64,000 nucleotides of DNA from Bacillus_AD sp047238185 (GTDB lineage Bacteria; Bacillota; Bacilli; Bacillales; DSM-1321): contig NZ_JBDFMI010000001.1 in NCBI RefSeq assembly GCF_047238185.1, forward strand, positions 992,001 to 1,056,000. The letters run 5' to 3'. Numbering within the stretch: the first letter of the stretch is position 1; each line of letters opens with the position of its first letter. The position numbers were made by a program, and so were the translations under genes. Of the stretch, positions 25,948-33,414 are shown in pieces. Below the pieces are notes generated by a model. The model saw only the letters and a list, made by a program, of their open reading frames with translations. It was not told the DNA's origin and made no database searches.

Positions 25948-25968
25948 TTTTGGATGAGAAGAATATCG

Positions 25969-26181
25969 TTATTCTCCTTCGGCAGGTACTGCACGCTCGA
26001 CGGAGTTAAATCCTTCCCTGTGTGAGCCGTCGCAATATGGTTTCCGTGAAGATTTACCGCAGCGGCAAAGAGATACAGTTTCTTTGGTAGGAAAGATATT
26101 GCCATCAACATCGATCACTTCAAATTCTCCAGTGACGCGCAGCGATCCGTTATCTAGCACTTTAATTTGAACTTTTGACAT
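25969..26181 (-). CDS. CDGSH iron-sulfur domain protein
   Basis: A 70-residue protein with the CDGSH-type 2Fe-2S motif: Cys39, Cys41, Cys50 and His54 within LCRCGKSSRKPYCDGSH. Three Cys and one His hold the cluster. Family members are small redox or cluster-transfer proteins; the role in Bacillus is not defined. The N-terminal strands (VQIKVLDNGSLRVTGEFEVID) are typical for the bacterial type. It has its own ribosome-binding site (GAGGGGGG) and terminator and so is probably monocistronic. Confidence 0.92.
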   Translation of the reverse strand: MSKVQIKVLDNGSLRVTGEFEVIDVDGNIFPTKETVSLCRCGKSSRKPYCDGSHREGFNSVERAVPAEGE

Positions 26182-26262
26182 GTTACATGCCCCCCTCTTT
26201 CATTGTTACTAGTTCATCGTAAGCTTGCTGGGGCTGATTTTCAATAAAAAATAGCAAATAAT

Positions 26263-27162
26263 TCAGATACTTTCAAGAAAGGATGCTATTGTTTTCTTAT
26301 AGGCTTCAGGATTTTCGTTGTATGATTGCGCGTGGCCTCCATTCGGGGCAATCCATATTTGTTTCTTGCCGGGCTTAGCCTCGAATAATTCCTTTGACAT
26401 GGTTGCCGGTATGTAGGCATCCTGCTCACTATGGATGAATAATACAGGATGTTCGATATTCCGTACGGCCAGAAGCGGGGAAACATCCTTGAACTGATAG
26501 CCATCGCGCCATTTCAAAAAGGCATCGCCGAGTGGAAGCATTAGCCATGAGGGCAATGGGGTCTCTTCTTTCAGACGGTATGCAACCTGTCCTTTGAATG
26601 TGGAAAAAGGGCAGTCTGCCACATAAAATGCCGCATCATCCTGAATGGTTCCGCCATATAACAAGGCAGTTGCAGCCCCCATGCTTTCTCCGTGGATGCC
26701 GAAGCAGACATCCTGTCCGTATCGTTTTTTTAATTCATCTACAACGGCCTTAAGGTCCATTTTTTCATAATAGCCATAGCTGCTTGATTGGCCTCCGGAA
26801 CCGCCATGGCGGCGATGGTCATATAAGATTGCATTGTAGCCGTGATCTAAAAAAACAGTCATGTATTTAATCGAATTGAATTTATTTTCAGTAATGCCAT
26901 GGCAAAAAATCACCCATTTGTCTGTTGGATGAGGAGAAATAAATAGACAATCCAATCTGTATCCAAGGGGAGAAGCAATCGCTACTTTTTCTTTCGGCAG
27001 CGCATCGAAATCCTCGGGATTCCATCGATTCGCTTTGATCTCACGTTCCCTGATGGTTAGTTCATCTTTTCTTTTCATGAACATTAATATATTGGTAAAG
27101 TAGAAGCCGAGCGCTGCTAAAATGGATAGAAGGGCTATAAGCGGCAGAATGAACTTTTTCAT
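26263..27162 (-). CDS. yqkD: Membrane-anchored alpha/beta hydrolase YqkD
   Basis: A 299-residue hydrolase with one N-terminal hydrophobic segment (residues 5-28) that should anchor it in the membrane. The nucleophile is Ser160 in GIHGESMGAA; the acid is the Asp in HSEQDAYIP near 250 and the base is His in NGGHAQSY near 279. The oxyanion region FCHGITENK is at 86-94. It corresponds to B. subtilis YqkD in sequence type and position (next to yqkE and upstream of yqkF and nudF). Its natural substrate is not known. The gene is divergent from yqkE. Confidence 0.9.
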   Translation of the reverse strand: MKKFILPLIALLSILAALGFYFTNILMFMKRKDELTIREREIKANRWNPEDFDALPKEKVAIASPLGYRLDCLFISPHPTDKWVIFCHGITENKFNSIKYMTVFLDHGYNAILYDHRRHGGSGGQSSSYGYYEKMDLKAVVDELKKRYGQDVCFGIHGESMGAATALLYGGTIQDDAAFYVADCPFSTFKGQVAYRLKEETPLPSWLMLPLGDAFLKWRDGYQFKDVSPLLAVRNIEHPVLFIHSEQDAYIPATMSKELFEAKPGKKQIWIAPNGGHAQSYNENPEAYKKTIASFLESI

Positions 27163-27243
27163 GCATGAACGCCTCCATATTCTGTATTACGGAGTATTGT
27201 ATCATGTTATAATAAGACAATGAAGAACGAGGAGGTACCAGCA

Positions 27244-27495
27244 ATGAAAAAGAATCGATCACGCCAATCCCAGGCTTCAGCGCCAAAAGAGGAGAAGATG
27301 ACCCTTTCCTCCATGTTGGACCAGGATTTGGTCAATCAATTAAAAAATAAACAAAGAGAATTGATGGATGAAGAGCTGAAGAAGAAGGAAGCTGCTGAAC
27401 AAAAACGGAAAGAAGAGCGCAGAAAAGCGGAAAAGAATAAATCGTTCGCTGAATTGCTTAGTGAAGACAAGCAGGATTGGCATAACTTTAAATAA
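27244..27495 (+). CDS. yqkE: YqkE family, small coiled-coil protein
   Basis: An 83-residue, highly charged protein. A Lys/Glu-rich helix from about residue 25 to 70 (KNKQRELMDEELKKKEAAEQ onward) should form a coiled coil, and the C-terminus SFAELLSEDKQDWHNFK is the conserved tail. The ATG at 27244 has GAGGAGG at 27229-27235. Position between yqkD and yqkF, and the tail, identify it as YqkE; the function is unknown. Confidence 0.85.
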   Translation: MKKNRSRQSQASAPKEEKMTLSSMLDQDLVNQLKNKQRELMDEELKKKEAAEQKRKEERRKAEKNKSFAELLSEDKQDWHNFK

Positions 27496-27535
27496 ATAGT
27501 ATGAGGAGCATATGTGTATGCCCCTCGGATTGTTG

Positions 27536-27692
27536 GCAAAAGAGATCGGAGGAAAGCGGAATCGATCTCTTTTGCGGTTAAAGGAATACATAGAGAGACG
27601 GTTTTTATACATTGGGACATATAGGTGTGCAACCTCAACTAAATCCGTGATGTGTGCGGTTTAGAACCCTACAAGCTCCCCAATGCCTGTAT
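27536..27692. ncRNA. Candidate structured RNA between convergent genes (class unknown)
   Basis: The 209-bp gap between yqkE and the rrf2 gene is unusually structured. A perfect 13-bp hairpin is at 27536-27548/27563-27575 with no T-run after it on either strand. A second long fold spans 27607-27692: an outer stem CATTGGG (27610-27616) with CCCAATG (27679-27685), extended by ATA/TAT; a middle stem TAGG/CCTA; and an inner stem CTAAATCCG (27639-27647) with CGGTTTAG (27657-27664), one bulge. Nested stems with asymmetric internal loops look like an RNA domain, not a terminator. Strand and class cannot be told from sequence. Confidence 0.4.
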
Positions 27693-27704
27693 GTAGAGAA
27701 AGCA

Positions 27705-28133
27705 TTACTTTTCTTTTTTTGTCCCCTGGCAATGTCTTTTTTTGCTGTGCTCCGCAATGCTTTGAATGGTTCGTCCGGCCAATTCTTTTTTCATGTTGCC
27801 TTCCGCCTCGATCATCACACGCTCAATTAAACATTCACTTTCGTCATGGTCAAACGCACAGTTGAACAACACCGATTGACCCTCCACAGCTTCAATGACA
27901 TCCAAAAATGAAATGTCATGCGCATGGCGTGAAATACTGTAGCCGCCTTTTGCCCCTGGCACTGATTCTATCAATCCTGCCTTTACCAGCTTCGTCAAAA
28001 TTTTCGACAGATACGTAGGAGATAAATGTTGCATGGACGCCAGCTGTTCAACGCTCACTGACTGGCCTTTTGGTTCCATCGTTAAATGCACCATCGTGTG
28101 GAGCGCATAATTAGTTGCCTTTGAATATTTCAT
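27705..28133 (-). CDS. Rrf2-family transcriptional regulator
   Basis: A 142-residue Rrf2-type winged-helix regulator: SVEQLASMQHLSPTYLSKIL at about 27-46 is the recognition region and VPGAKGGYSISR at 58-69 the wing. Only two cysteines, Cys92 and Cys101, lie in the loop where cluster-binding members (IscR, NsrR) have three, so a cluster is doubtful; a thiol switch is possible. It is divergent from a flavin monooxygenase/reductase pair over a 253-bp region with repeats, and so is the likely regulator of that pair. Confidence 0.9.
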   Translation of the reverse strand: MKYSKATNYALHTMVHLTMEPKGQSVSVEQLASMQHLSPTYLSKILTKLVKAGLIESVPGAKGGYSISRHAHDISFLDVIEAVEGQSVLFNCAFDHDESECLIERVMIEAEGNMKKELAGRTIQSIAEHSKKRHCQGTKKEK

Positions 28134-28161
28134 TGATGCACCTCAAACTGAAAATGATTAG

Positions 28162-28176
28162 AGACTATTAATGTCT
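28162..28176 (-). promoter_or_regulatory. Inverted repeat upstream of the rrf2-type gene
   Basis: AGACTATTAATGTCT has AGAC/GTCT arms around an ATTAAT core, 29 bp upstream of the regulator start. It is a possible autoregulatory site; the length suits an Rrf2 dimer. Confidence 0.3.
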
Positions 28177-28298
28177 GCAATTGATTGTAACGCAAGCTGC
28201 CTATAGCCGCAAATTTTCGCTGCCTTTTTATAAATGGCACGTTATTTCGCCTATATGTGGATGCTTTTTTGCGGAATGAAACAGAATAGGCATATCAT

Positions 28299-28353
28299 TT
28301 GATATTTTATCAGTTTATTAGTAAATTGATATTAACGAGCATTAACGTTCATT
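28299..28353 (+). promoter_or_regulatory. Promoter of the flavin monooxygenase operon with a direct repeat
   Basis: TTGATA (28299-28304) and TAAATT (28322-28327) are spaced 17 bp. ATTAACG occurs twice, at 28331 and 28341, exactly 10 bp apart and just past the -10 element, a good operator position. Confidence 0.45.
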
Positions 28354-28386
28354 GAGTCATATACATAGAGAAAAGAGGTTATATGA

Positions 28387-29445
28387 ATGGAACAATATCG
28401 TTTGCATCCGGAAAACGGAATGGAAATCGGTTTATATTCAATAGGCGACCATCTGCTGGATCCGTTGACAGGGAGCAAGATAAGCGAGCAGCAACGCATA
28501 CAGGAACTGATCGAAGCCGCTAAACTGGCGGAGGACGCAGGGCTCGATATGTTCGCTGTCGGAGAGAGCCATCAGCCTAAATTCGTGACATCGGCACATA
28601 CTGTCGTTTTAGGGGCGATCGCACAGGCTACCGAAAAGATAAAGATTGCCAGCTCAGCTACTGTCTTAAGTACTGCTGACCCTGTTCGTGTTTATGAAGA
28701 GTTTGCGACATTGGACTTGATTTCAAACGGCCGCGCTGAAATAGTGGCCGGGCGCGGTTCCCGCCTTGGGGCCTACGAACTGTTCGGTTATGATGTCCGC
28801 GACTATGAAGAGCTGTTTGAGGAAAAATTGGAGCTGCTTCTGCAATTGAATGAGGAGCGGAGAATCAATTGGAGCGGGCAATTCCGCCCTGCATTAAAGA
28901 ATGCCTATGTATTTCCGCAGCCGCTGACTGGCAACCTGCCAATTTGGCGCGCAGTAGGGGGGCCGCCCGCGAGCGCCATCAAGGCAGGGCGCACAGGCAT
29001 TCCAATGATGCTGACGACTCTCGGAGGGCCGGCAATAGCATTTAAAACGTCTGTTGATATGTATCGTCAGACAGCGGAGGATTACGGCCATGATTCATCT
29101 GCTCTGCCGATCACGACGACAAGCCTATTTTACACAGCGGAAGATACCCAAACGGCGATGAGGGAATATTACCCGTATATCAATAATACAATGCTGCAGC
29201 TGAAAGGCGGCGGTTATCCGAAAGACCAGTTTGCAGAAGCAAAGAGCGAACGCAATGCCTTAATGGTAGGCAGTCCGCAGCAGATCATTGAAAAGATGCT
29301 GTATCAATATGAATTATATGGCCACCAGCGTTTTCTGGCAGAGATCGATGCCGGAGGAGTGCCTTTCAATCAAATTATGAAAAATATCGAATTGCTGGCA
29401 ACGGATATTATCCCGGCTGTCAAAAAAGCGACAGCGAAGCAATAG
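28387..29445 (+). CDS. LLM-class flavin-dependent oxidoreductase (luciferase-like monooxygenase)
   Basis: A 352-residue bacterial-luciferase-type TIM barrel. Typical text includes EDAGLDMFAVGESHQ (about 48-62), ASSATVLSTADPVRVYEEFATLD (about 88-110) and the GRGSR flavin-phosphate region near 121-125. Such enzymes use reduced FMN from a partner reductase to oxidise organic substrates with oxygen. The next gene, 12 nt downstream, encodes exactly such an FMN reductase, so the two form a two-component monooxygenase. The divergent Rrf2 regulator probably controls it. The substrate is unknown. Confidence 0.9.
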   Translation: MEQYRLHPENGMEIGLYSIGDHLLDPLTGSKISEQQRIQELIEAAKLAEDAGLDMFAVGESHQPKFVTSAHTVVLGAIAQATEKIKIASSATVLSTADPVRVYEEFATLDLISNGRAEIVAGRGSRLGAYELFGYDVRDYEELFEEKLELLLQLNEERRINWSGQFRPALKNAYVFPQPLTGNLPIWRAVGGPPASAIKAGRTGIPMMLTTLGGPAIAFKTSVDMYRQTAEDYGHDSSALPITTTSLFYTAEDTQTAMREYYPYINNTMLQLKGGGYPKDQFAEAKSERNALMVGSPQQIIEKMLYQYELYGHQRFLAEIDAGGVPFNQIMKNIELLATDIIPAVKKATAKQ

Positions 29446-29457
29446 GAGGGATGCAAA

Positions 29458-30024
29458 ATGAAAATCATCGGCATTTCCGGCTCCATCGTCGGGACGAAAA
29501 CAAAAATTGCCATGGAATATGCATTGGAGCGTATGCGTGAAAAGCATCCCGATGCGGAAGTGGAACTGATCGATTTAGGTGAATACCAGGTTGGCTACAG
29601 TGACGGTCGTAATTATATGGATTATGAAGGAGATACTAAATACGTGGCGGAAACGGTCATGTCGGCTGATGCATTGCTTATCGGAACTCCGACATTCCAA
29701 GCATCCATCCCCGGAGTTTTGAAGAATGTGTTCGATTTATTGCCTGTGAATGCATTCAGGGACAAAGTGGCGGGCATTATCGCAACAGCCGGGACACCGA
29801 AGCATTTCCTCATGGCTGAGCAACAATTGAAGCCCATTCTGGTCTATATGAAGGCGACGATCGTGCCGACCTATGTATTTATTGAAGAGCAGGACTATCA
29901 TCGCGGAAAAATTGTCAATGATGATGTCGTATTTCGCTTGGATAGGCTGGTGGACGATACAGCCGATCTGGTGAATGCCATGAGAATAGTCAAGCAGGCA
30001 AAAGAAGAGGCATATGATTTTTAA
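29458..30024 (+). CDS. NAD(P)H-dependent FMN reductase
   Basis: A 188-residue flavodoxin-like reductase: GISGSIVGTKTKIAMEY at 4-20 binds the FMN phosphate and GTPTFQASIPGVLKNVFDLLP near 78-98 is the family's second motif. It would supply reduced FMN to the monooxygenase encoded just upstream. AGGAGGGATG is the ribosome-binding site. A terminator follows at once, closing a two-gene operon. Confidence 0.92.
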   Translation: MKIIGISGSIVGTKTKIAMEYALERMREKHPDAEVELIDLGEYQVGYSDGRNYMDYEGDTKYVAETVMSADALLIGTPTFQASIPGVLKNVFDLLPVNAFRDKVAGIIATAGTPKHFLMAEQQLKPILVYMKATIVPTYVFIEEQDYHRGKIVNDDVVFRLDRLVDDTADLVNAMRIVKQAKEEAYDF

Positions 30025-30029
30025 ACGTA

Positions 30030-30070
30030 AAAAGAGCGAATGAAGGACATTTCCTTGCATTCGCTCTTTT
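30030..30070. terminator. Bidirectional terminator between convergent genes
   Basis: A 13-bp perfect stem (30030-30042 with 30058-30070) has an A-run on the left and a T-run on the right, serving both the FMN reductase and yqkF. Confidence 0.9.
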
Positions 30071-30075
30071 GGCGT

Positions 30076-30993
30076 TTACCGGTGGTCTTTGTATTGATTT
30101 TGTTTGGTTACGTCTTTCAAAATGGAAATATCCTTTTCCGTTAAGTGATTAGCTTCGACCGCTTTTACATTGGCAATTACTTGTTCAGGCGAACTGGCTC
30201 CCGGGATCACGGCACCCACGGTTGAATGGCTAAGCACATATTGAAGCGCCAGTTCCTGCATGCTATGGGAAGGGATTGCTTCCTTAAGCTTATTCAGCGT
30301 ATTTTCCAGTTCCGTGTAACTGTAGTCAAGGAAGCCATTTTCCTTGACTGCCTGGCTCGCCTTGCTAAGCATTGCGTCAGTAAGCATGCCTTTGGCAACT
30401 GGACCTCTGGCGATGATGCTCACTCCTTTTTCATTCAGTGCATCCATCCATTCTTCCGGCCGGCGGTCAAGCAGGCTGTATTGCATCATGACAGAGGCCA
30501 TATTGGATTTTTGAAGGAATGATCGGATGACATTCGGACGGATGGAAGAAATGCCATAGTGGCGGATATATCCTTCAGAAACAAGCTCTTCAAATGTCTC
30601 TATAATTTCTTCATGGTTGTCATCCATTGTTCCTCCGTGCAGCTGGTAGAGGTCGATATAATCAGTGCCTAAGCGTTTAAGGCTGGCCTTTACTTCTTCC
30701 TTGATATAGTCCTTTGAGGCATCCCAAGACCAACCATCTTTTTGTTCGTTCCAGCGGTTTCCCACCTTTGTAGCAATCACGATCTTATCGCGGACGGAAG
30801 ATAATGCTTTCCCGACTATTTGTTCATTGACGCCAAAGTCGTACAGGTCAGCTGTATCAAAGTAAGTAATGCCTTGCTCCAAAGCAGTATGGATAATATG
30901 GTCCGCTTTTTTTTCGTCCTTGCCGAGCGACATGCAGCCGAGTCCTATTTCTGAAACAAGTAGATCGGTATTTCCTATTTTTCTTTTTTTCAT
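30076..30993 (-). CDS. yqkF: Aldo/keto reductase YqkF
   Basis: A 305-residue NADPH-dependent aldo/keto reductase. The catalytic tetrad is complete: Asp46 (FDTAD), Tyr51 (LYDFG), Lys76 (ATKVG) and His119 (QLHGG). The C-terminal GASSPEQVIANVKA binds the cofactor phosphate. It matches B. subtilis YqkF in type and position, upstream of mciZ and nudF. Physiological substrate unknown. Confidence 0.92.
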   Translation of the reverse strand: MKKRKIGNTDLLVSEIGLGCMSLGKDEKKADHIIHTALEQGITYFDTADLYDFGVNEQIVGKALSSVRDKIVIATKVGNRWNEQKDGWSWDASKDYIKEEVKASLKRLGTDYIDLYQLHGGTMDDNHEEIIETFEELVSEGYIRHYGISSIRPNVIRSFLQKSNMASVMMQYSLLDRRPEEWMDALNEKGVSIIARGPVAKGMLTDAMLSKASQAVKENGFLDYSYTELENTLNKLKEAIPSHSMQELALQYVLSHSTVGAVIPGASSPEQVIANVKAVEANHLTEKDISILKDVTKQNQYKDHR

Positions 30994-31054
30994 TTCTTTT
31001 CACCTCTATGTATCTGTTTAATCCCATTGTAATGGAATAATCGGCAAAAGAATA

Positions 31055-31210
31055 TTATTGTCCCTTTTCAGATGAATGCCGAGTATGGGTGCAATCCTCA
31101 ATCCATTCGCTGACGTACGTATAACGTTTGCTGTACTCCTTTAATATACGGCGTACTTCCCATGCTTTTCCGCTAATCGACAATCCGGCAGTGCCAACCG
31201 TAATTTTCAA
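31055..31210 (-). CDS. mciZ: MciZ-like peptide inhibitor of FtsZ
   Basis: A 51-residue ORF, start codon TTG, that aligns with B. subtilis MciZ (40 residues), the mother-cell peptide that blocks FtsZ polymerisation during sporulation. Residues 14-37 read GKAWEVRRILKEYSKRYTYV then SEWI; MciZ has GKAWEIRAKLKEYGRTFQYV then KDWI at the same place. The segment is the amphipathic helix-strand that binds FtsZ. The TTG at 31210 has GGGAGGG with 7-nt spacing (complement of 31218-31224). The position, between yqkF and nudF, is also that in B. subtilis. The C-terminal tail is 11 residues longer, with one Cys. Recognition is from memory of the MciZ sequence. Confidence 0.85.
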   Translation of the reverse strand: MKITVGTAGLSISGKAWEVRRILKEYSKRYTYVSEWIEDCTHTRHSSEKGQ

Positions 31211-31240
31211 TAAGGTTCCCTCCCGCATTCGGTATGGTAA

Positions 31241-31248
31241 AATGTATG
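31241..31248 (-). promoter_or_regulatory. Sigma-E-like -10 element before mciZ
   Basis: On the minus strand this reads CATACATT, an exact CATACA-N-T sigma-E -10 box (last two bases overlap the consensus). It is placed to start transcription about 10 nt before the mciZ ribosome-binding site. The -35 region is a poor match. B. subtilis mciZ is sigma-E controlled. Confidence 0.5.
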
Positions 31249-31287
31249 TTAAAAGATAGAGACGCTAGAACTGGAGGCAGGCAAAAA

Positions 31288-31842
31288 ATGAAAAAATTCG
31301 AAGAAAAAACGGTAGGAAGCCAGAAAATTTTTGAAGGGAAGGTAATCACTCTGCAAGTCGATGAAGTCCGATTGCCTGATGGAAAAATGAGTAAGCGTGA
31401 AATTGTGAAGCATCCCGGTGCAGTGGCAATAATGGCATTGACGGAAGACCGTAAATTGTTGATGGTAGAGCAATACCGTAAAGCGCTTGAACGCTCCATA
31501 ATTGAAATCCCGGCTGGAAAGCTTGAAAAAGGAGAAGATCCTTTACATACTGCACATAGAGAATTAGAGGAAGAAACAGGATATGGCTGTAAAAGCATGA
31601 AAAAGGTGGTTTCCTTTTATACCTCGCCTGGATTCGCTGACGAAATCCTCCATGTATATGTGGCTGAAGGATTGGAAAAAATCGACAATCCAGCAGCTGC
31701 CGATGACGATGAATTTGTTGAACTCATGGAAATATCGCTTGAAGAAGGGGAACGGCTGATCGAAGAAGGAAGAATTGCAGATGCCAAAACAGTGTACGCC
31801 ATCCAGTATTTGCAGGTTTTGAAGGCTAGTGGGAAATTGTAA
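31288..31842 (+). CDS. nudF: ADP-ribose pyrophosphatase NudF
   Basis: A 184-residue Nudix hydrolase that splits ADP-ribose into AMP and ribose 5-phosphate. The Nudix box runs from Gly77 to Tyr99, in two parts GKLEKGEDPLHTAH and RELEEETGY, with all metal-binding glutamates. IEIPAGKLE before it and SFYTSPGFADEILHVY after it are typical for the ADP-ribose subgroup. The ATG at 31288 follows CTGGAGG. It is divergent from mciZ by 77 bp and is followed by queH. Confidence 0.93.
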   Translation: MKKFEEKTVGSQKIFEGKVITLQVDEVRLPDGKMSKREIVKHPGAVAIMALTEDRKLLMVEQYRKALERSIIEIPAGKLEKGEDPLHTAHRELEEETGYGCKSMKKVVSFYTSPGFADEILHVYVAEGLEKIDNPAAADDDEFVELMEISLEEGERLIEEGRIADAKTVYAIQYLQVLKASGKL

Positions 31843-31868
31843 GGATAGAAGGAATATAGGAGTTTATT

Positions 31869-32597
31869 ATGTTTATTCATTCGGTAGAAATTCTCGAAAA
31901 AATGGATCCAAATCAAAAAATTAACTATGATAGGGTCATGAAAAAAATGATCCAGTCATGGGAAATGAAGGGGCTAAGGCCGCAAATATTAATACATAGC
32001 TGTTGCGCACCATGCAGTACATATACACTTGAATTCCTGGCAGAATATGCTGACATCACCATCTATTTCGCCAATTCCAATATTCATCCCCGAAAGGAAT
32101 ATGAACGAAGAAAAGCAGTACAGCAACAATTCGTGGAGGCCTTTAATCGACAAACCAATCATAATGTCCAATTTTTGGGCGGATCCTATGAGCCGCGGCA
32201 TTTTTTCTGCCAGACAAAAGGATTGGAGACGGAACCTGAAGGCGGCAAGCGCTGCAGTGTGTGCTTTCAAATGAGGCTAGACCAAACCGCGCTGAAGGCG
32301 AAGGAGCTCGGGTTTGATTATTTCGGCAGCGCACTGACGCTCAGTCCGAAGAAAAATGCATCAGTTATCAATGAATTGGGTATGACTGTCCAAGAGATTT
32401 TTGATGTCCGCTATTTGCCGTCGGATTTCAAAAAAAACAATGGCTATCAACGATCCATCGAGATGTGCAAGGAATATAATGTTTACAGACAATGCTATTG
32501 CGGGTGCATCTTTGCAGCACAGCAGCAAGGTGTGGATATGGCAGCAGTCAATGCTGAGGCAAAGGCATATGCGGAAGAATTTACACTCAAACAATAG
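31869..32597 (+). CDS. queH: Epoxyqueuosine reductase QueH
   Basis: A 242-residue QueH (former DUF208) protein that catalyses the last step of queuosine synthesis, reducing epoxyqueuosine in tRNA. Conserved cysteines are in HSCCAPCS (Cys45, Cys46, Cys49), in KRCSVCFQMRL near 136, and in the C-terminal CYCGC; KKNNGYQRS is the family signature. These residues hold a 4Fe-4S cluster plus a further iron. It lies 26 nt after nudF, probably cotranscribed, with ATAGGAG as ribosome-binding site. Confidence 0.93.
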   Translation: MFIHSVEILEKMDPNQKINYDRVMKKMIQSWEMKGLRPQILIHSCCAPCSTYTLEFLAEYADITIYFANSNIHPRKEYERRKAVQQQFVEAFNRQTNHNVQFLGGSYEPRHFFCQTKGLETEPEGGKRCSVCFQMRLDQTALKAKELGFDYFGSALTLSPKKNASVINELGMTVQEIFDVRYLPSDFKKNNGYQRSIEMCKEYNVYRQCYCGCIFAAQQQGVDMAAVNAEAKAYAEEFTLKQ

Positions 32598-32606
32598 AAG
32601 ATGAAT

Positions 32607-32643
32607 AAAAGCGCTTTTCCAGATGAAGGAAAAGCGCTTTTTG
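32607..32643. terminator. Bidirectional terminator after queH
   Basis: A 14-bp stem (32607-32620 with 32628-32641) with A and T tracts on either side serves queH and the convergent coat gene. Confidence 0.9.
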
Positions 32644-32650
32644 CCGGCGA

Positions 32651-32959
32651 TTAGTTAACATATTGCTGAACGAGCTGATTGGTTTTCATCTGTGTCTGGC
32701 TATATTGGGTCGAAGTTGTTGTTATATCCGATTCAAGGGTAGGAGCAGATGTATTATACATTCCGTTCTGTGACATGAACTGATACAAATTGCCCTGTAG
32801 TGTCAGGCTGCTCTGGAGCAGTGATTGGAATTGCTGGCGGACAGAAGGGCAATTGGATTCTGTGGCAGCTGTTGTGTACTCCCGGCAAGTCCGTTTTAAG
32901 TCAGATAAAATGCTGTATAATAAATCTTCTTCCGATAAAATGGCCTGTTGTTTATTCAT
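32651..32959 (-). CDS. Spore coat protein, CotF family
   Basis: A 102-residue CotF-type coat protein: an all-helical ferritin-like fold with the family text LSEEDLLYSILSDLKRTCRE at 8-27 and RQQFQSLLQSSLTLQGNLYQFM near 41-62, then a Ser/Thr/Gln-rich tail. It would be deposited on the forespore by the mother cell. It is 12 nt downstream of another coat-like gene, with AGGAGG, forming a two-gene operon like yraF-yraG in B. subtilis. Confidence 0.85.
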   Translation of the reverse strand: MNKQQAILSEEDLLYSILSDLKRTCREYTTAATESNCPSVRQQFQSLLQSSLTLQGNLYQFMSQNGMYNTSAPTLESDITTTSTQYSQTQMKTNQLVQQYVN

Positions 32960-32971
32960 CGATTTTCCTCC

Positions 32972-33304
32972 TTAATGAAGTGGTTGTTGCTGCATGCCAG
33001 GACTAGTTGGCGGTTGCTGCATAGAGAATAATTGGCTTTGATGCTGCATCGCCTGCGCTTTTTCTGCTTGCGCCATTTGTGTGGCTTCCTGCGGGGTTTT
33101 AGGTGCAACAGAGGTATGCTGCTGCAATAGAGCCATCAATCCTTGGTAATGCTGTGAATGCTGTTTAAGCATTTGCCCGCATAATTGGATGGTTGCCTGA
33201 TTGGGCGAGTGAGCGAGGGTTGCCAGGCATTGTTTAATAAGTAAGTCTTCATTGGACATTGAATCGGCGATGTATTCCAATTCTTTTGCTGTTAATGGCT
33301 TCAT
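32972..33304 (-). CDS. CotF-like spore coat-associated protein
   Basis: A 110-residue helical protein with the opening LTAKELEYIADSMSNEDLLIKQ (about 4-25), typical of YraG-type partners of CotF proteins, then a Gln/Met/Pro-rich low-complexity tail ending in MQQQPLH. The ATG at 33304, read leftward, follows GAAGGAGG; an in-frame ATG 30 nt upstream has no site. On the minus strand CATAAAATA (complement of 33358-33366) resembles the sigma-K -10 box, though the -35 element is not apparent. Confidence 0.82.
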   Translation of the reverse strand: MKPLTAKELEYIADSMSNEDLLIKQCLATLAHSPNQATIQLCGQMLKQHSQHYQGLMALLQQHTSVAPKTPQEATQMAQAEKAQAMQHQSQLFSMQQPPTSPGMQQQPLH

Positions 33305-33374
33305 GAGGAAACCTCCTTCAAAAAATACATACATTATTAGCTTGGAGTTAGAGGGGCTATTTTATGCAAACGTA

Positions 33375-33407
33375 AAAAAAGAAACCATCTTCATGATGGC
33401 TTCTTAG
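33375..33407 (-). terminator. Terminator of the symporter operon
   Basis: A 10-bp stem with G-T pairs (33395-33404 with 33380-33389) is followed on the minus strand by seven T residues. Confidence 0.8.
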
Positions 33408-33414
33408 ACGTTTT

